Source: Coprinus comatus (Eukaryota > Basidiomycota > Agaricomycetes > Agaricales > Agaricaceae). Taken from it: a DNA stretch of 64,000 bases. A model generated the notes under the pieces. It searched no databases, was not told where the DNA came from, and was given only the letters and a program-made list of their open reading frames with translations. Shown piece after piece: positions 12,532 through 25,052 of this stretch. The position numbers and the translations under genes are program-made. The stretch covers positions 1 through 64,000 of the forward strand of contig JAWPGT010000091.1 in assembly GCA_034638255.1 (NCBI GenBank), given 5' to 3'. The first letter of the stretch is position 1. Each line of letters begins with the position of its first letter.

Positions 12532-13469
12532 TCAACCACGACCTACATCATCAATGAATTTTAGAGAACGATTGGTAGATAGGTGCTCCCCGATACTATG
12601 GGATATGTAAATTTTATCAAGTAGCGGTGAATCAAGGATGTCAATAACTTGCTCAGTTGGTTTTGTGGGTGGAGGCTGATGATCGCAAGAGGCTGGTTGC
12701 GGACTCGAACGACCTCCAGAGTGAGATCGATACTTTCTTTGAGACCGAGAGCTACTAGTTCGAGATTGGGGTCTCCGACATATAGCAGCAGGGCTAATGG
12801 TGGATTGTTGGATCGGTCCTATGGGGGGTGGATGGTTGTACAACCGACCCCGTGCATGGTGTAAGTGACCGATATACCCAGATTCGGAATCAATATCCTC
12901 ACTGATAAGAGTTTTGAGGGGGAACGAGATATACGGATGCTTTGGGATCGGTTCGACGATGATTGTGGTTGTGGGCAAGCAATATTAGTGGCAGGGGACT
13001 GAATATTTACGGTATTATCGGGGACAAGATTCCCTTCGTCCACCAGTGGGGGAGGTGACCTGGAAGAGACAGAACGCACTGAGACAATAGGCCCCTCATT
13101 CTTGTCCATTTCCTTTGCCGTCATGTATGCCAAATTGTCATAATCTGAATCCGCCCTTCAAATATGTCCATGAGAAAATGAGGGACTAATAATGTTACAA
13201 CGTAGAGTCCGAGGTAAATGATCAAGAAAGTATTCTGGTGGCGCTGGGGGTAGAATCAAAGCGGTCTGCTTGAAAGCTGCTATCCGCATTTTCCACTTTT
13301 CGTCCATGTTAGTCCCATACTGTCGGAGGGCATTGATGATAGGAAAGACGTGAGGCACTCCTATGCCCAACTTGAAGGTGATGCATATAAATACACGAAA
13401 AACAGATTCGGTTGCTGGAGAGGCGCAGGGTTGTGGATCTTCCGAGACGTTTGCTGGGACCCGCCACAT
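12532..13469 (-). pseudogene. Decayed third copy of the local multi-pass membrane protein family
   Basis: From 13469 the minus strand reads MWRVPANVSEDPQP..ESVFRVFICITF..IINALRQYGTNMDEKW. This matches the last-exon start of the intact paralogues (MWRVPANFS..ESGFRIFICVTLG..TLRRYGTRMDESW). The upstream exons that encode the conserved REWKTFNIISALLLS part and the 169-nt and 74-nt exons are missing. Downstream text is Ser/Arg-rich, like the tails of the paralogues, but is spread over different frames (12819-13133, 12532-12978). It is best read as a truncated, frame-broken relic. A short expressed protein from the remaining frame cannot be excluded. Confidence 0.6.
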
Positions 13470-13669
13470 CGTTTTGGAATTATTTATATGCCCTTCGACT
13501 GTATATTGAGATTCTGTTCCAGAAGCCTTCCCAGACCGAACTATAAGTGTAGGTGACAGGTCGATGTGATGTGCGGGAATATGAGTATTCTAACCTGTGA
13601 GTGCTCGCTTGTGATAGTTTTGAACTGACTTCATGCTTCTGCGGTGAATATTTATCCGAGTCTCCGAGG

Positions 13670-14119
13670 TTAATCTTTATCGCATCTGAATCTGCGCGGT
13701 ATGTGTCGTGTTCTATGGTTGAGCAAGAATCCATGCGCGCGCGGTAGCGACTCGAGGTTGGATATGTTGCTTTTCTTAATTCTAGGTCTGACGGTGCTTG
13801 TGAGCGTTTTCGAGATCTCGAACGCGAACGAGTGGGTAAATATTGAAGGGAACAAGGAGGTTTGGTTGGGATGGGTTGGGAAAAGCTCGGAGATGATTGC
13901 GGGGGTTGAGAGTGTTGAGATATCGGAGGGGGAGGAATATCTATGTTGTAGGACTTCGTGGTGCCTAGAGGGAGAGCGACTTCTTGATCGTGAGCGCGAT
14001 GGAAAGAATTGAGGTGAAGTGTGCGAATAAGCGGGTGGCGCTGGCGAATAACGGGGTGAAGCTGGTGAACGTGTAGGTGACAATCTCAGGCGCTGCTCAT
14101 CGTGAGGGGAAGGTGACAA
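13670..14119 (-). pseudogene. Ser/Arg-rich fragment, possible tail of another family copy
   Basis: A 149-codon open frame is rich in Ser, Pro and Arg (SRSRSRSRSPSRHHE). It resembles the cytoplasmic tail of the neighbouring membrane proteins, which carries a similar RS-rich stretch. It precedes, rather than follows, the MWRVPAN segment of the decayed copy, so it may come from a separate relic. It has no recognisable start context or domain. Confidence 0.3.
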
Positions 14120-14640
14120 CAGTGGACGACGTATTAGTGAACGTGATAGAGCTGGCGAGTGTGAACATTGTTAATGTATTCGTCGTTCAAATTCATGAAT
14201 GACTGCACGTAGTTGACAATAAGTTCAGGAGTACTGTACAATAGGGAACCTAGCAAACCTGCAGAAGTTCTATTTCGCACCAGTCTGTGATTTCCGTATT
14301 GCCTGTTATGCATTACAGCGGGTAAGCGATTCCAACGAGTTGAGTTGGACTGTGCTATTCTAATTTCACCTATGGTCTGAACTTGTATATTGCGATTTTT
14401 ACGAGGTCTGAAAGAACGAAAAAAAGGGATCCCTGGATTGATATTCATGCATTCATGGAATGTTGTGTCTTTCGATATGAGATAAGCGTTCTTCTAAGCG
14501 TGAAACCGTGGTGTTTAAGGATTGAAAACCCGCATTTAAACGGGTGTACGAAGTTGTCGAAGGGTACAAAAGTCATCAACAACGTGATCCTGACTTGATC
14601 TACTGACGGCATCAACGTTGAACCCGCTTAACAATAGAGA
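14120..14640. other. Unassigned stretch
   Basis: It contains an open frame on the minus strand (14134-14448, 104 codons) with no recognised motif. No other feature was seen. Confidence 0.25.
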
Positions 14641-14654
14641 AATAATTAAGTATC

Positions 14655-15285
14655 ACATTCATATACAGTAATGGATGACATCCCGTAGGATTTAGAAAAT
14701 CAAATCTGTCTTCAAACTTTGTTTTTCCGGACACTTCCGAAATTTGGTTTACATTTCTAAACCGTAGACACAATGTTTGTTAATTTTTACAAATAATGTA
14801 ACGTCCATATTTAGTAGATCATCCATTGATGTGAACCATGAGAACAGCATGAGCTGGAGAACTAATGCACTCGGGCCTAATACTACTATCATTTGTACTC
14901 TTGAGTCTTGATTCTTCATCGTGGACAGGTACAATAATGATTTCGAAGACCTTGAAGATCTTCTACAAATACAACAGCTTCAGCAGAACCAACTTATTGC
15001 CTTGGAAGAAGAAGTTGCAATGACGGGTTATACCCATTTGCCAAACTCAAGGGCTACAGCTTAATACAGAGCCTTTGGACTATGCACACTCTTGGAAGAT
15101 GGGTTTTCGTAGGGTATGCATTGGTACGAAGCAGATACGAAGTGTCTGTACAGTCACATGTAGACACCAGTTGTCTACGGTTTGGAATTCTAAACTCATG
15201 TCGGAAGTCTCCGAGAAAAATAAGATTTGAGGACGAGTTTAGATTTCTAAATCCTACGGGAAGGCATCCAATATCTTACATGAAA
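14655..15285. mobile_element. Inverted-repeat element (MITE-like or DNA-transposon remnant)
   Basis: Two arms of roughly 100-120 bp are inverted copies. The left arm (about 14655-14772) contains cccgtaggatttagaaa and aaaccgtagaca. The right arm (about 15163-15285) contains tgtctacggttt and tttctaaatcctacggg. Similarity is interrupted but extends along the arms and stops sharply inside aaaccgtagaca. The spacer of about 390 bp includes a short open stretch on the plus strand near 14930-15063 rich in Leu, Gln and Glu (EDLEDLLQIQQLQQNQ). This is compatible with the N-terminus of a transposase but too short to name. The outer ends and a target duplication could not be fixed. Confidence 0.6.
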
Positions 15286-15406
15286 TGCAACCAACTATGT
15301 ATGATAATTACAATCATTTTCGATTACAATGCAGGCCACTAGACAATGGCAAAAACTGAGTCCGGCTATTTTCGAAAGTATTCCTATTATCTCTTTTGAG
15401 ATCCGC

Positions 15407-18175
15407 TTATATTTTGCCATCCTTTCTGGCTGTAGTCGAATTTGTGTGTATCGGCATATTTGGAAGTTCTACATAATCATTATTAGTTGGAATGGCAATA
15501 ACCGAAGACTGATATGAAACATTGTCGTCGTTTTCTTCGTTAACATTAGCGTGGTGTGCTCGTAAGGGTTCCATGACGGATTGCGGAATGTTAGACGGAT
15601 TAGGATATTCGTGAACCGGAGGTAACGAGACGTTCTTAACCCTGGGTACAATTGGTTCCATCTGAGCTTGATAATCTGAGGCTAGTGGTTGGTTGCTAAA
15701 ACCAGTAGGAGCAGCATACCGGTCGTGTCGGATAGGATGGTCAACCATATCAGCGGGATATGACCTAACACTCGAGCGATTAGGATTTTGAAGAGGAGAA
15801 GGATAGTTGATGGATGTGGGTTCATTCGGCATTTCTCCAGTGCTTCGTCTGCGTCTTCTATCTGGATGATTGCTGTCATATGATACTCCAGGACTCCTTC
15901 GATAACTGTGACTCGGAGTCCTCAACTCAGAGGGAGGTTGGGAATACATGCGGGTAGCTTCAGGAGGAACTGGTGCAGGGGCAAAAGAGGGGAAGGTTGT
16001 ATTGAATGGTTTATAATGTGGAAAATATGGTCCAAACGGCATGATTCCCGGTGGATGAGGTGCTGATGGTTGTCGTGCTGGTGGGTACGGTGGAATAGAA
16101 AATGAAACAGTTGGGACGCGACCAGGAGGTACTGCGCTTGAGAACATGGGTGATGATGGTTGTGGGATAGCTTGTCTCAGTTGTTCCCTGCGAGCTTTCC
16201 AACTTTCGTCCATTCTAGTACCATAGCGCCGTAAAGTGTTCGTGATTAAAAAACCATAAAGGACTCCGAAGCCAAGTGTGACGCATATGAATATACGAAA
16301 GCCACTCTCTATGTTAGGAGAGACCTGTGCAGCTTCGTCATTGACTGAGAAATTGGCTGGAACACGCCACATAAAGGCCATGATGCAGACAATATACGTC
16401 AAAATTGACCTTCAGAATCTTCAGAATTGTTTTTTTTCTCTTAGGGAGGTTGAACCACTCACCAGGTCAGCCATATCAGAGGCATCGCAAGCATGATCCA
16501 TACGTTCCAAAGAACATTCTGATTTTTCTTCGCTTCCTATACTAACTATGAGGACTTACAAACAAACAGAGCGATAACCTTTCAACTCACTTGAGCCCAT
16601 TCCAAAGCCTTGTAAAGTTTACGCATAGCAGAGAACCGAATGATAAAAATACACCCATATAACAAACTCAGAAGAGCGGATATCATTGACCAGAATGCCA
16701 GATAACGAGTAACAGGATCAGTTGAAGCACCATCGATTTGGAATATCGTCAGAATGGCACTGTTCATTGAATATAAAAAATTTAGTTCACGACTTTGAGT
16801 TTTATATTATTAATAGACACGTACGATAACAACAACGCTGAAATGATATTAAATGTTTTCCACTCCCGCATAAGGCTATCTATGAAAAATTCCCATCTCA
16901 TCTTTAGTCGTTGCTGAATCGGTGGTATATAAGCAGGAGTTGGTGCGGAATATCCAAAGTTGAAAATTTCGGCTTTTTCATCGATCATGCCGTCTCCGCG
17001 AGCTAATTGCTGAGCCATTTGTTCTACATGTTGAAGTGTTAAGCTAGCATCCGTAAAGATCCGATCCACCCTCGACCAATAAAATGCCGGGAGCCTTAAA
17101 AGACAGGTAAGATATATCTGTTCAATGAAAATCACCAGTGTTTGTATAACTCCTCCACTGAAAGTGGAAAGTGCATTGTGAGTGGTATTATTGTTTTGGA
17201 GTGGAGTTATAATCTTGCTGAAAGGTCGCGGGTATTGATTATCCTCATTCCCCTGATCTGCCCTCCCTACATCTTCTTGATATGTACCTGGAATTCTATA
17301 GTCCAGAATCGGAATGTGATGATCCGAGCTGGACTCCCGAGGGTGATAACGATAATTATAATTTCTGTTAGTCTGGTGTGGTGAAGACGGACGATGAGCG
17401 GGTGAGAAACTAGGGACAATCGAGTTACGGCGAGATAAATCCTCAATGCTCGAAGGGTCAGGGATCGCAAATGGCAAACCATCTTCAACATGAGGTTCAG
17501 GAGATTCAGTAAATCGACCAATTTCCAAGATTTGGCCCGTCTCCCGAGAAACCTCCGAGTGTGGTAAAGAAGTAGAATCCGAGGTGAGTGTAGTCGGAAT
17601 ATCGAATGTATCACGGGGAATAGCTGAAGCGGGTGCGTGATTGGCTTCTGTTGAAGTGGTTCGTGTTTTAGTAGAATGAGGTGACCGTATATTACCTTGT
17701 GCCACACACATGGGGGGGAGTTGGTGTTCGGCTTCTGGAAATGGAGGGCCTTGATTGGGATGAGTAAGGGGTTGAGATACTCGACGATTAGGTGGACTAT
17801 AAGTTGGGAAGGGCTGGGGTGACGGGAAATCTAAAAAATCGGTTCATAAGCAATAGCTCACGCTACGCGTCTAAAGTATAGCACATAAGTTCACGAACCT
17901 GGTGCACTGATGAATGCTGGAAAGGTTGACTGCAACCTTGGGTCGACTTGTGGTCCTTTCCAATGCAAAAACATAGGTTGAATTCTGGAAGCCCCTGTAC
18001 CCTCTCCTGTCCGAAAGCTGTCCCGCCTTGTAGAAAACCTTGTATTCCTTGTAGGCGCGGAGGGATTTGTATATTGAGAGTATCCATGTACTCTTTGGTG
18101 GGGCTCTTGCGTTGATCCCGCTTCCAAGTCGATATCCATGTTATGTGAAGAGTGTAGACCAGAAGTATGTTGCAT
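15407..18175 (-). CDS. Multi-pass membrane protein, Agaricomycete family of unknown function (paralogue A)
   Basis: Five exons (17899-18175, 16825-17830, 16591-16759, 16463-16536, 15407-16409) join in phase to 842 aa. The first half is polar and Pro/Ser-rich. From about residue 330 come an amphipathic segment (LTCLLRLPAFYWSRVDRIF), the hallmark FIDSLMREWKTFNIISALLLS and hydrophobic spans around AILTIFQI, AFWSMISALLSLLYGCIFII, LWNVWIMLAMPLIWLTWSIL and GFRIFICVTLGFGVLYGFLI. Then LRRYGTRMDESWK opens a long Pro/Ser-rich tail that is probably cytoplasmic. I know this arrangement from many Agaricomycete genomes but know of no assigned function. Exon 3 (169 nt) and exon 4 (74 nt) match the neighbouring paralogue in length and phase. 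The start at 18175 is the first ATG of an exon that splices in phase; an upstream exon is possible. Confidence 0.75.
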
Positions 18176-18473
18176 GACTCGTCACGGTAGAGGGAATTGG
18201 GTTTGAGGTGTTCCACGCTTTTTTTCTTGACATCAATATTTGATGCAGATTCTGATCCATCTCCGATATTCCATCGTTTAATGTGTGGCTGTGCAGCAGT
18301 GGGCGTCTGTTTATCAACGATATAGCCCTTGCTTTCGGAGTTGTGGATCAGAATTGTGATCACTGAAAATAAGTTAATTTTTTGAGTTTATTGATTGATG
18401 AATAAACTACATTTATTGATTGAAGGAATAGATATAACATCTACAAAGAAAACATATGAATCGAAATAATAAG

Positions 18474-21400
18474 TTAATCGGGCAGTTGCAGTGAGGTTGA
18501 CGGGAGTATTCCATCACTATTTTTAGGGGGAAGCACCGCCTCAGGCAAAGTATCCAAATCCTTGTTCAACCCCTCACAGGAAGTTAAATTGTCGTTGCCA
18601 ACAACGCCTACCCCATCTTCCGAACTAATTCTAATCATTGCATCCCTTAAAGAGTCCTTCCCATCATCACAATAAGATAGGCGTTCAGAATCAGGTGTAT
18701 CATCTCTCGGGGGAAAAGATGATAGGTTTTGAAGGCCCAATTCATTGAGAATATTATCCGTACTAATGTTATGGTATTTTATCCCAACAATGTTGTCTGA
18801 AGGGGCCTGATCAGGTAAAGGTGGTATTGGTAAAAGAGCCTGTGTCGAATCCGATTGTTGGTTGATCCCTGTGACAGCAATGTCAGATTGATTTAATCCT
18901 CCGGGAGAATCGGAGACTTGAACACCAGGTTCTGTTATTGCTTCCGAAGGACCCTCTGCAGAATGTAAAGATTTCCAATGAACATGAACGCTATCCGAAT
19001 GTTCCAAAGGAATATCCCCAGGACTGGTAATAGTTGGTGAACGGCTTTGAGTTCTGCTCCGACTCGAAAGTCGGCTCAAACTTCGTGGTACAGGTGATAG
19101 TTCCCGTCTAGTATGACGACGACCTTGAGAGCGACTTCTTGATCTTGTCGATCTAGACCGACTAGATCCTAAAGAGCTCCAAGAAGTTCGATATTGACGT
19201 AGAGGATGGGTGGTAATAGGTGGAGCAGCGAATGTTCGTGCCATGTACATTGTATTTTCGTAAGAGGAGGAAGGCGATGTCGGTGCTTGATGTACATGGG
19301 GCGATGACCAGGCTTGAGGGTATGGATACCCATGAGGGTAAGATTGTTGTGGGTATCCTTGGGGTGGGTATGGTTGAACGGGAGGGTAAGAATCAGGAAG
19401 AATTGCTGGAGGTGACATAATGAAGCTCTCAACTCTGTGTGCCCATGCCAAGTCCATTTTCGTACCGTAGTGACGTAGAGTATCAATGATGAGGATACCA
19501 TATAGGACTCCGAGACCAAGGATAAAGCAAATGAATATTCGAAAACCAAGTTCTGCGGTAGGTGATGGTAGTCTGGAGGTCTCTTCCGAAGAAGCAGCAG
19601 AAACACGCCACATGAAGAAAACAATGCACATGATGTAAGTGAGTATTGACCTGATGAAGAGGGTGAGTGTCCGGTTTTCGATTTTATCTATGTATTACGC
19701 ACCAGGCTAGCCATATCAGTGGCATTGATAGCATGATCCAAACATTCCAAAGTATTCGTTGACGTTTCTGAGCTTCCTGAGAAAGAATGAATTCCCGTAG
19801 CCTCATGTTAAATACGTCAACTCACGAGTGCCCATTCCGCCGCCTTGTATGTCTTGCGCATTGAAGAAAACCGAATAATAAAGAGACAACCATATAACAA
19901 ACTTAAAAGGGCAGATATGAGCGACCAGAATGCCAGATACCGCGTCACAGGATCAGCAGCTGCGCCCTCGATCTGAAATATAGTTAGGATGCCACTAACG
20001 ATATAAATCAGAAGAATTACGCGAATTTAATAGAAACAACGTACGACAGAAGTAAAGCAGATATAATATTGAAAGTCTTCCATTCTCGCATCAAACTATC
20101 AATAAAGTGTTCCCAGTTTGCTTTGAGCTTGTGATATGCCGGTGGTAGGTTTGAGTTCTCAGCAGGGTGGAAGAAGCCCAGACTTAACATATTGTAAGTA
20201 TTTTTGTTGTCTTCCGCTGTCGTTGTTAAGGCCATATCTTTAATCTCCTCCATTGTCAAATCAGCATCATCAAAAATGCGGGTTACACGTGAGTAGTATA
20301 AAGATGGTAATCGGAGGAAGCAATGCAGATATATTTGTTGAGGTAATGTGTTGGTGAGGAAGGTAATCAAATAGGATCGAAGGCCTACGTCAGGTTTTGG
20401 ATGGTTATCATCATTGTAACTCGGATATGAACTCTTGTTACCGGACGTGTGCTGGGATACATGCCAAGGATCATGAATACTCGAATTAATATGTTCCTCT
20501 AGCTTTTGAGTTGCAGAATAATCATTATTAACGAGAATAGGAATTTCTTGACTCCCATTACTGGGTGTCCGTAACGAATGCACGCCTTTGAAATCGTTTG
20601 TCTTGTGAGATGCTTCGCTATGAAGGGTCGGGGGCCGAGAAACGAAAACATATTCGGAATGATATTTGTCACTACTACCAGGCGAGACGGATTCCTGTCG
20701 ATCTGATTTATGAGCGGGAAAGCCAGAGGGATGATTTATAGTCACAGGCTGATCGTTGCCTACGCCAATTAATCCAGTGCCCGATAATTTTTCGATCTTG
20801 GAAGAAGATGTCACAGGGCTTGGATGATCAGTATTTGATAGTTTCGGGGACACTGGTCGGTGTTCAGAAACTGCAGCGGAAGTAGGATTATTCTGTGAAT
20901 TTTTGGGGCTTGATTGTGATGAAATAGACGGCTTGGATTCGATAGCTTGGGATATGGAGTTTTTGTTGCTGGAAGAGGAAGGTGGTATATGTGGCCCTGG
21001 AGCAGAGATGTAACGAGGGCTACCTGTAGAATCACTAGAATCGCTATCGCTAAGCTGTTCACTTCCGGAGGTAATAGGTCTCAAAGTGTGTATAGGGCGT
21101 CGTGGTTGGGTCCGTTTGTTGTTACGGAACCTGTGATCCCTATAAGGGGGGCGACCGCGACTGTGGATTGAGGATAGATAGGAGGAAGTAGGTTCATTTG
21201 ATATGACCGGTGGACTAGGTGTATCTGGTATATGAGATGGGATAACTGGTGGAAAGATGGGAGGGGGTGTATCCAGTGGATAGGATGGAATAACCGGTGG
21301 TGCTTGAGATGGAATAACAGGTGGAAAGTGGGGAGGGGGCGTATCCGGTAAGTAGGATGGAATAACCGGTGGTGCATGGTGTAAAGCTGTTGGCTGCTGA

Positions 21401-21723
21401 GGATATAGAATCATAGGCTGTTGTGGTACCATCCCAAATTGTGCTTGCTGCGGGATATAGACATAAGGTTGATGAGAAGGATAGTAGGACTGGGATGTAG
21501 ACGGCCTTGAGCTTGAAGCCATGTGTGAATATCCTTGTCTCCAATTAGAAGCATAGGAACCTGTATTCGGAGGTCCCACGTCATCTATACTCTGTATTTC
21601 ATTTGTTGTGGGTTTCCTGAGGCTCTGCGCAACAGATGCGGCAAATGGATCAACGGAGTAATAAGAACGCAGACTATGAGCGGAACGTCTTCGTGAGTTG
21701 CCGTCCCCAAGGATGGAAGACAT
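18474..21723 (-). CDS. Multi-pass membrane protein, same family (paralogue B)
   Basis: Four exons (20045-21723, 19826-19994, 19703-19776, 18474-19650) join in phase to 1032 aa. The N-terminal ~450 residues are disordered and include near-repeats around PPVIPSY and DTPPP (about residues 115-180). The conserved core repeats paralogue A: QQIYLHCFLRLPSLYYSRV, FIDSLMREWKTFNIISALLL, GILTIFQIEGAAADPVTRYL, SLLYGCLFIIRFSSMRKTY, LWNVWIMLSMPLIWLAWSI and GFRIFICFILGLGVLYGIL. The tail is Tyr/Pro-rich, then RS-rich (SRSRSTRSRSRSQGRR). The middle exons are exactly 169 and 74 nt, as in paralogue A, so the pair arose by tandem duplication after the intron pattern was fixed. Function is unknown. In paralogue A the equivalents of exons 2 onward lie in the same order, but its N-terminal region is split by one more intron. 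Confidence 0.78.
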
Positions 21724-22420
21724 TGTTCTGTATGTGGGCCTTCGATGATGACGGGTTCAAGTAACAAGTTCGACAATCACTGCCTTGTCCTGAAGCGCTG
21801 ATGGCGCACATGGGCGGTCTGAATAGATGATGTAATGTATATTGTTTGTGGCATACTGTTGGCATACTGTATGATGGAGGGCAAGAATATGTACCATCGC
21901 ATCGCACATTGCAGAGGGACTTGAGAGGGATAGGGGATCGTCGAATCGACATCGATGGAAATGTGATGTTCAATTACAAAGCAATTAAATTGTGTAGCTT
22001 AATAATCGGAGGTTCTTTCTCAGTGACTAGTGATTCAACATCAACCACCAATATTAGATGATGCTGTTTATGTTTTAGGAGGTCAGGCGTCGTGATGACA
22101 CAATTTAACTTGTTCAAAGATTTTTCCCTATTAGTATGCTATTTTTCTTTGCACAAATTTGTTCAAGATATTGACATATCATTTTAGAACAGATTACTTT
22201 TAATGTGTATGTTTATATAGCCTTTTTACACCCGATAGATCTAGTACAAAAGGTATTTGGGGCTGCTACGCACTGAGCACTGAGCAAACATGATATCCGA
22301 AAAGGTAAATCGGATGATTCTCCCACGAACCCCAATCAGACCTAACAGACATCAACAAGGAATTGCAAACCTCCAGTCAACACCGTCCCCGACAGCCAGT
22401 AACATCAAGAATCCGACGAG
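21724..22420. promoter_or_regulatory. Divergent promoter region between paralogue B and eL37
   Basis: About 700 bp separate the two divergent start codons. The part before eL37 contains an AT-rich stretch (22100-22250). No named element was identified. Confidence 0.4.
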
Positions 22421-23127
22421 ATGGTGAGTAAGAACCTATGCTAAGCTGCTCTACGACTCCTGTTATGCTTCATGGGCCTTTTACGTGGTCAATTCTGGAT
22501 GGATGGGCTGGATGCGGTCCGATGGACTTGGATGAGGCATATCATCATTCAACTATGCCTTTAAATTTTCTATGAACTATGTAACATCGATGCTAACGAT
22601 CTCCATGCATTACCTATCCATGGTACGATAGACAAAAGGTGTGTGATTTGCTCAAGTATAGCATTATCGAAACTGACGAAACATACCAGGTACCTCGTCC
22701 TTTGGGTGCGTCAAATTCAATCGCAATTGGGTGCCATATTTCTGAATTATCTCCCTAAACAGTAAGAGACACACGAAGTCCCACACCCTCTGCCGCCGTT
22801 GCGGGAACCGTGCGTTCCACAGGCAGCACAAAAGTACGTCAGGACATCCATATCTGCACATATGATACTTACCGAATGAATCACAGCTTGCGCTTCTTGC
22901 GGATATCCTTCCGCCAAAATCCGCTCATTCGAGTGGGGCCAGAAGGCTAAGCGCAGAAAGACTACCGGAACCGGTAGGATGGCTCACTTGAAGGATGTGT
23001 CGAGGAGGTTCAAGAATGGTTTTAGGTGAGTGGCAGTTAGTCCTATCCCAACATTTTTCTCATTACTGTATCATTCCTTAGGGAGAACACTATTGCCAAG
23101 AAGAGGACTCCCAAGACCGAGGCCTAG
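22421..23127 (+). CDS. RPL37: 60S ribosomal protein eL37
   Basis: Six exons give 93 aa: 22421-22423 (ATG only), 22632-22638 (7 nt), 22690-22705 (16 nt), 22763-22833, 22887-23025 and 23082-23127. The product reads [19 protein letters not shown] and onward, with zinc-binding Cys as C-x2-C-x11-C-x2-C ([19 protein letters not shown]). The core [19 protein letters not shown] and the end [14 protein letters not shown] follow. Length and motifs match eL37 across eukaryotes; it sits in the large subunit near the exit side and binds zinc. The tiny 5' exons are deduced because they restore the invariant N-terminus in the right phase with consensus splice sites. Introns that interrupt the start codon region are common in basidiomycete ribosomal protein genes. 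Confidence 0.95.
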
Positions 23128-23554
23128 ATTTTCCAATTTTTCCCTTTACTGTTCATGGTCAATGTAACTCATGCCCACTACTTCACATCGCTTGAATTTC
23201 CGTCCTGAAATGAAAATATGCCTTTATGATCATATGCCGTCAAATACCTTCGCAAAATTATAGCGAGATACTTGCATATTTTGTTGTTTGTGGTACCTGT
23301 TGTTCATTATATCGCCTTTGATTCACGTATTGTTCCTGGCTGACAATAACATTGCGGAGTACCTCATTTAATTCCTCATAAAATCAGCAACAATATTATT
23401 TCCGGTATTTTCCCAGCACTTATTTGGTCATTGTCGTGAGGATATTCAGTGACCTATGACATGATGCAAAACTTAATGGAGATGCTAACCATGTGCTCTA
23501 GTTTGATTAGCTGGTATAATATGCTAGGTTATTATCAATCATACACACAACCTC

Positions 23555-25052
23555 ATGACATCTACCACAATTCTTACTTTACCACCAGAACTAATCGAGA
23601 CCATCGCTGAACAAGTAGAGGTAATGACAATCCTTAGATGCATCAATAAACTAACCCTTTAGTCAGCCACAATCGGACCTTTTTGCTCTACGAGCAGTCT
23701 GTCATTACCTCGATGCGATTCTCACATGCCGGTGTTTATCGTCCATATATATGGATTTCTCGTCTTTCGCTAAGAACAAAGGACCACCGATCCAGGATTT
23801 GGTCACAGAACGTACAAGGGTACATATATATGCCAAAGAACTGAGGATTAGGTCGCTTGCCATCTCGAATAATGCTGAAGTGCGATCGGGGGGACCAGCA
23901 GTTGTCATGGAACGTGGAGGGGGGTATTCATATGTGGGATATCCACTTACCGACCCTATGGATGTGCAAGCAGAGACTATTTTGAATACTAATTTCCCTT
24001 TTGCTTTGAAGTACTTTGACAATTTGGAAAGTGTGGAGTAACTATCTTATCTAATGCTGCCATCCTCCACACATACTCATATTCTCTTCTCATGCTTGTA
24101 GGTGGGCAACTAACGCATTGGACATACCCTGTGCTAATCAAGCCGTTATGGATATGTTATGTGCCCAACCCAATCTTGCTAAACTTCAAATTGATATGAA
24201 TCATGACCTTCGGCAACCATTCCCCGAACTTGGACGTCTTTCTCGTCTATCACATCTTCATATCACTTTTCCAAGGAACCATGTCAGATCTCACAATCTT
24301 TTCCTTGGGACCATTCAAGCAATCCGTAATAGTCCAGATCTCAAGAGTTTAAGGTTATTACTTCAACTTGCTGACACTCATCCTGATTTACCCACTTTCT
24401 ACCTGGTCTATGATGCTTTCGATACGCTTCAACGCCTTACAGAGCTGAACCTAGAGGTCCCAAGACTGACTATTAGTCGTACTGCTGCCGGCCACCTCAA
24501 AAGCCTAACTTCTTTGGGGATAAACACATTAGATTTGAAGATAGGGTATAAAGAAATGTGGGAAGCATTTCAAGAAAATCAAATCCATCTTACAAAAATC
24601 CGATTCAACGTGTTGAATATGGAAGATGCATTTTTGGATTATCTTGAATCGTATTCTGGAGCTGAAGAATTACGATTATCAAATGTTCAAGCGTTTTGGA
24701 TAGATGTGGAACATGACGATACTTTACTTGCCAGCCGGTTTTTTGCTAGATCAATTCAAAAACATTCTAAATCGGTCAGGGTTTTGGATGTGGAAACGCT
24801 TTGGCCTTCGGCTTGGTGTTTGATCCCTAGATTGAAGTGGTTAATAAAGTTAGAAAAGTTGGAGTATTTGAGGGTGGATTTGGATGAGAGCGAACTGGGG
24901 GCGGTTCGGAATCCACAATATGTAAGTGTTTGTTTTGTTAGTTTTTTTGTGGAACGTTGATGGATAACCAATGATTGTCTTTTTTCTTTCTTTCGTTGTG
25001 GTAGGCGCGGATTCATGCGGCGTTAAATACGGGATTTATGGACGGTGGGTGA
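23555..25052 (+). CDS. F-box-like / LRR-type protein
   Basis: Exons 23555-23620, 23667 to about 24039, about 24103-24921 and 25005-25052 join in frame. The N-terminus (LTLPPELIETIAEQVE, then LFALRAVCHYLD) has the form of the degenerate F-box common in Agaricomycetes. The rest is Leu-rich with irregular repeats (LAKLQIDMNHDLRQPF, LTELNLEVPRLTISR, LEYLRVDL) and ends ARIHAALNTGFMDGG. Such proteins usually present substrates to SCF ubiquitin ligases, and the family is greatly expanded in mushrooms. The F-box is weak, so Skp1 binding is inference. Introns have clean GT-AG ends, and the last exon is only 48 nt. Confidence 0.72.
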
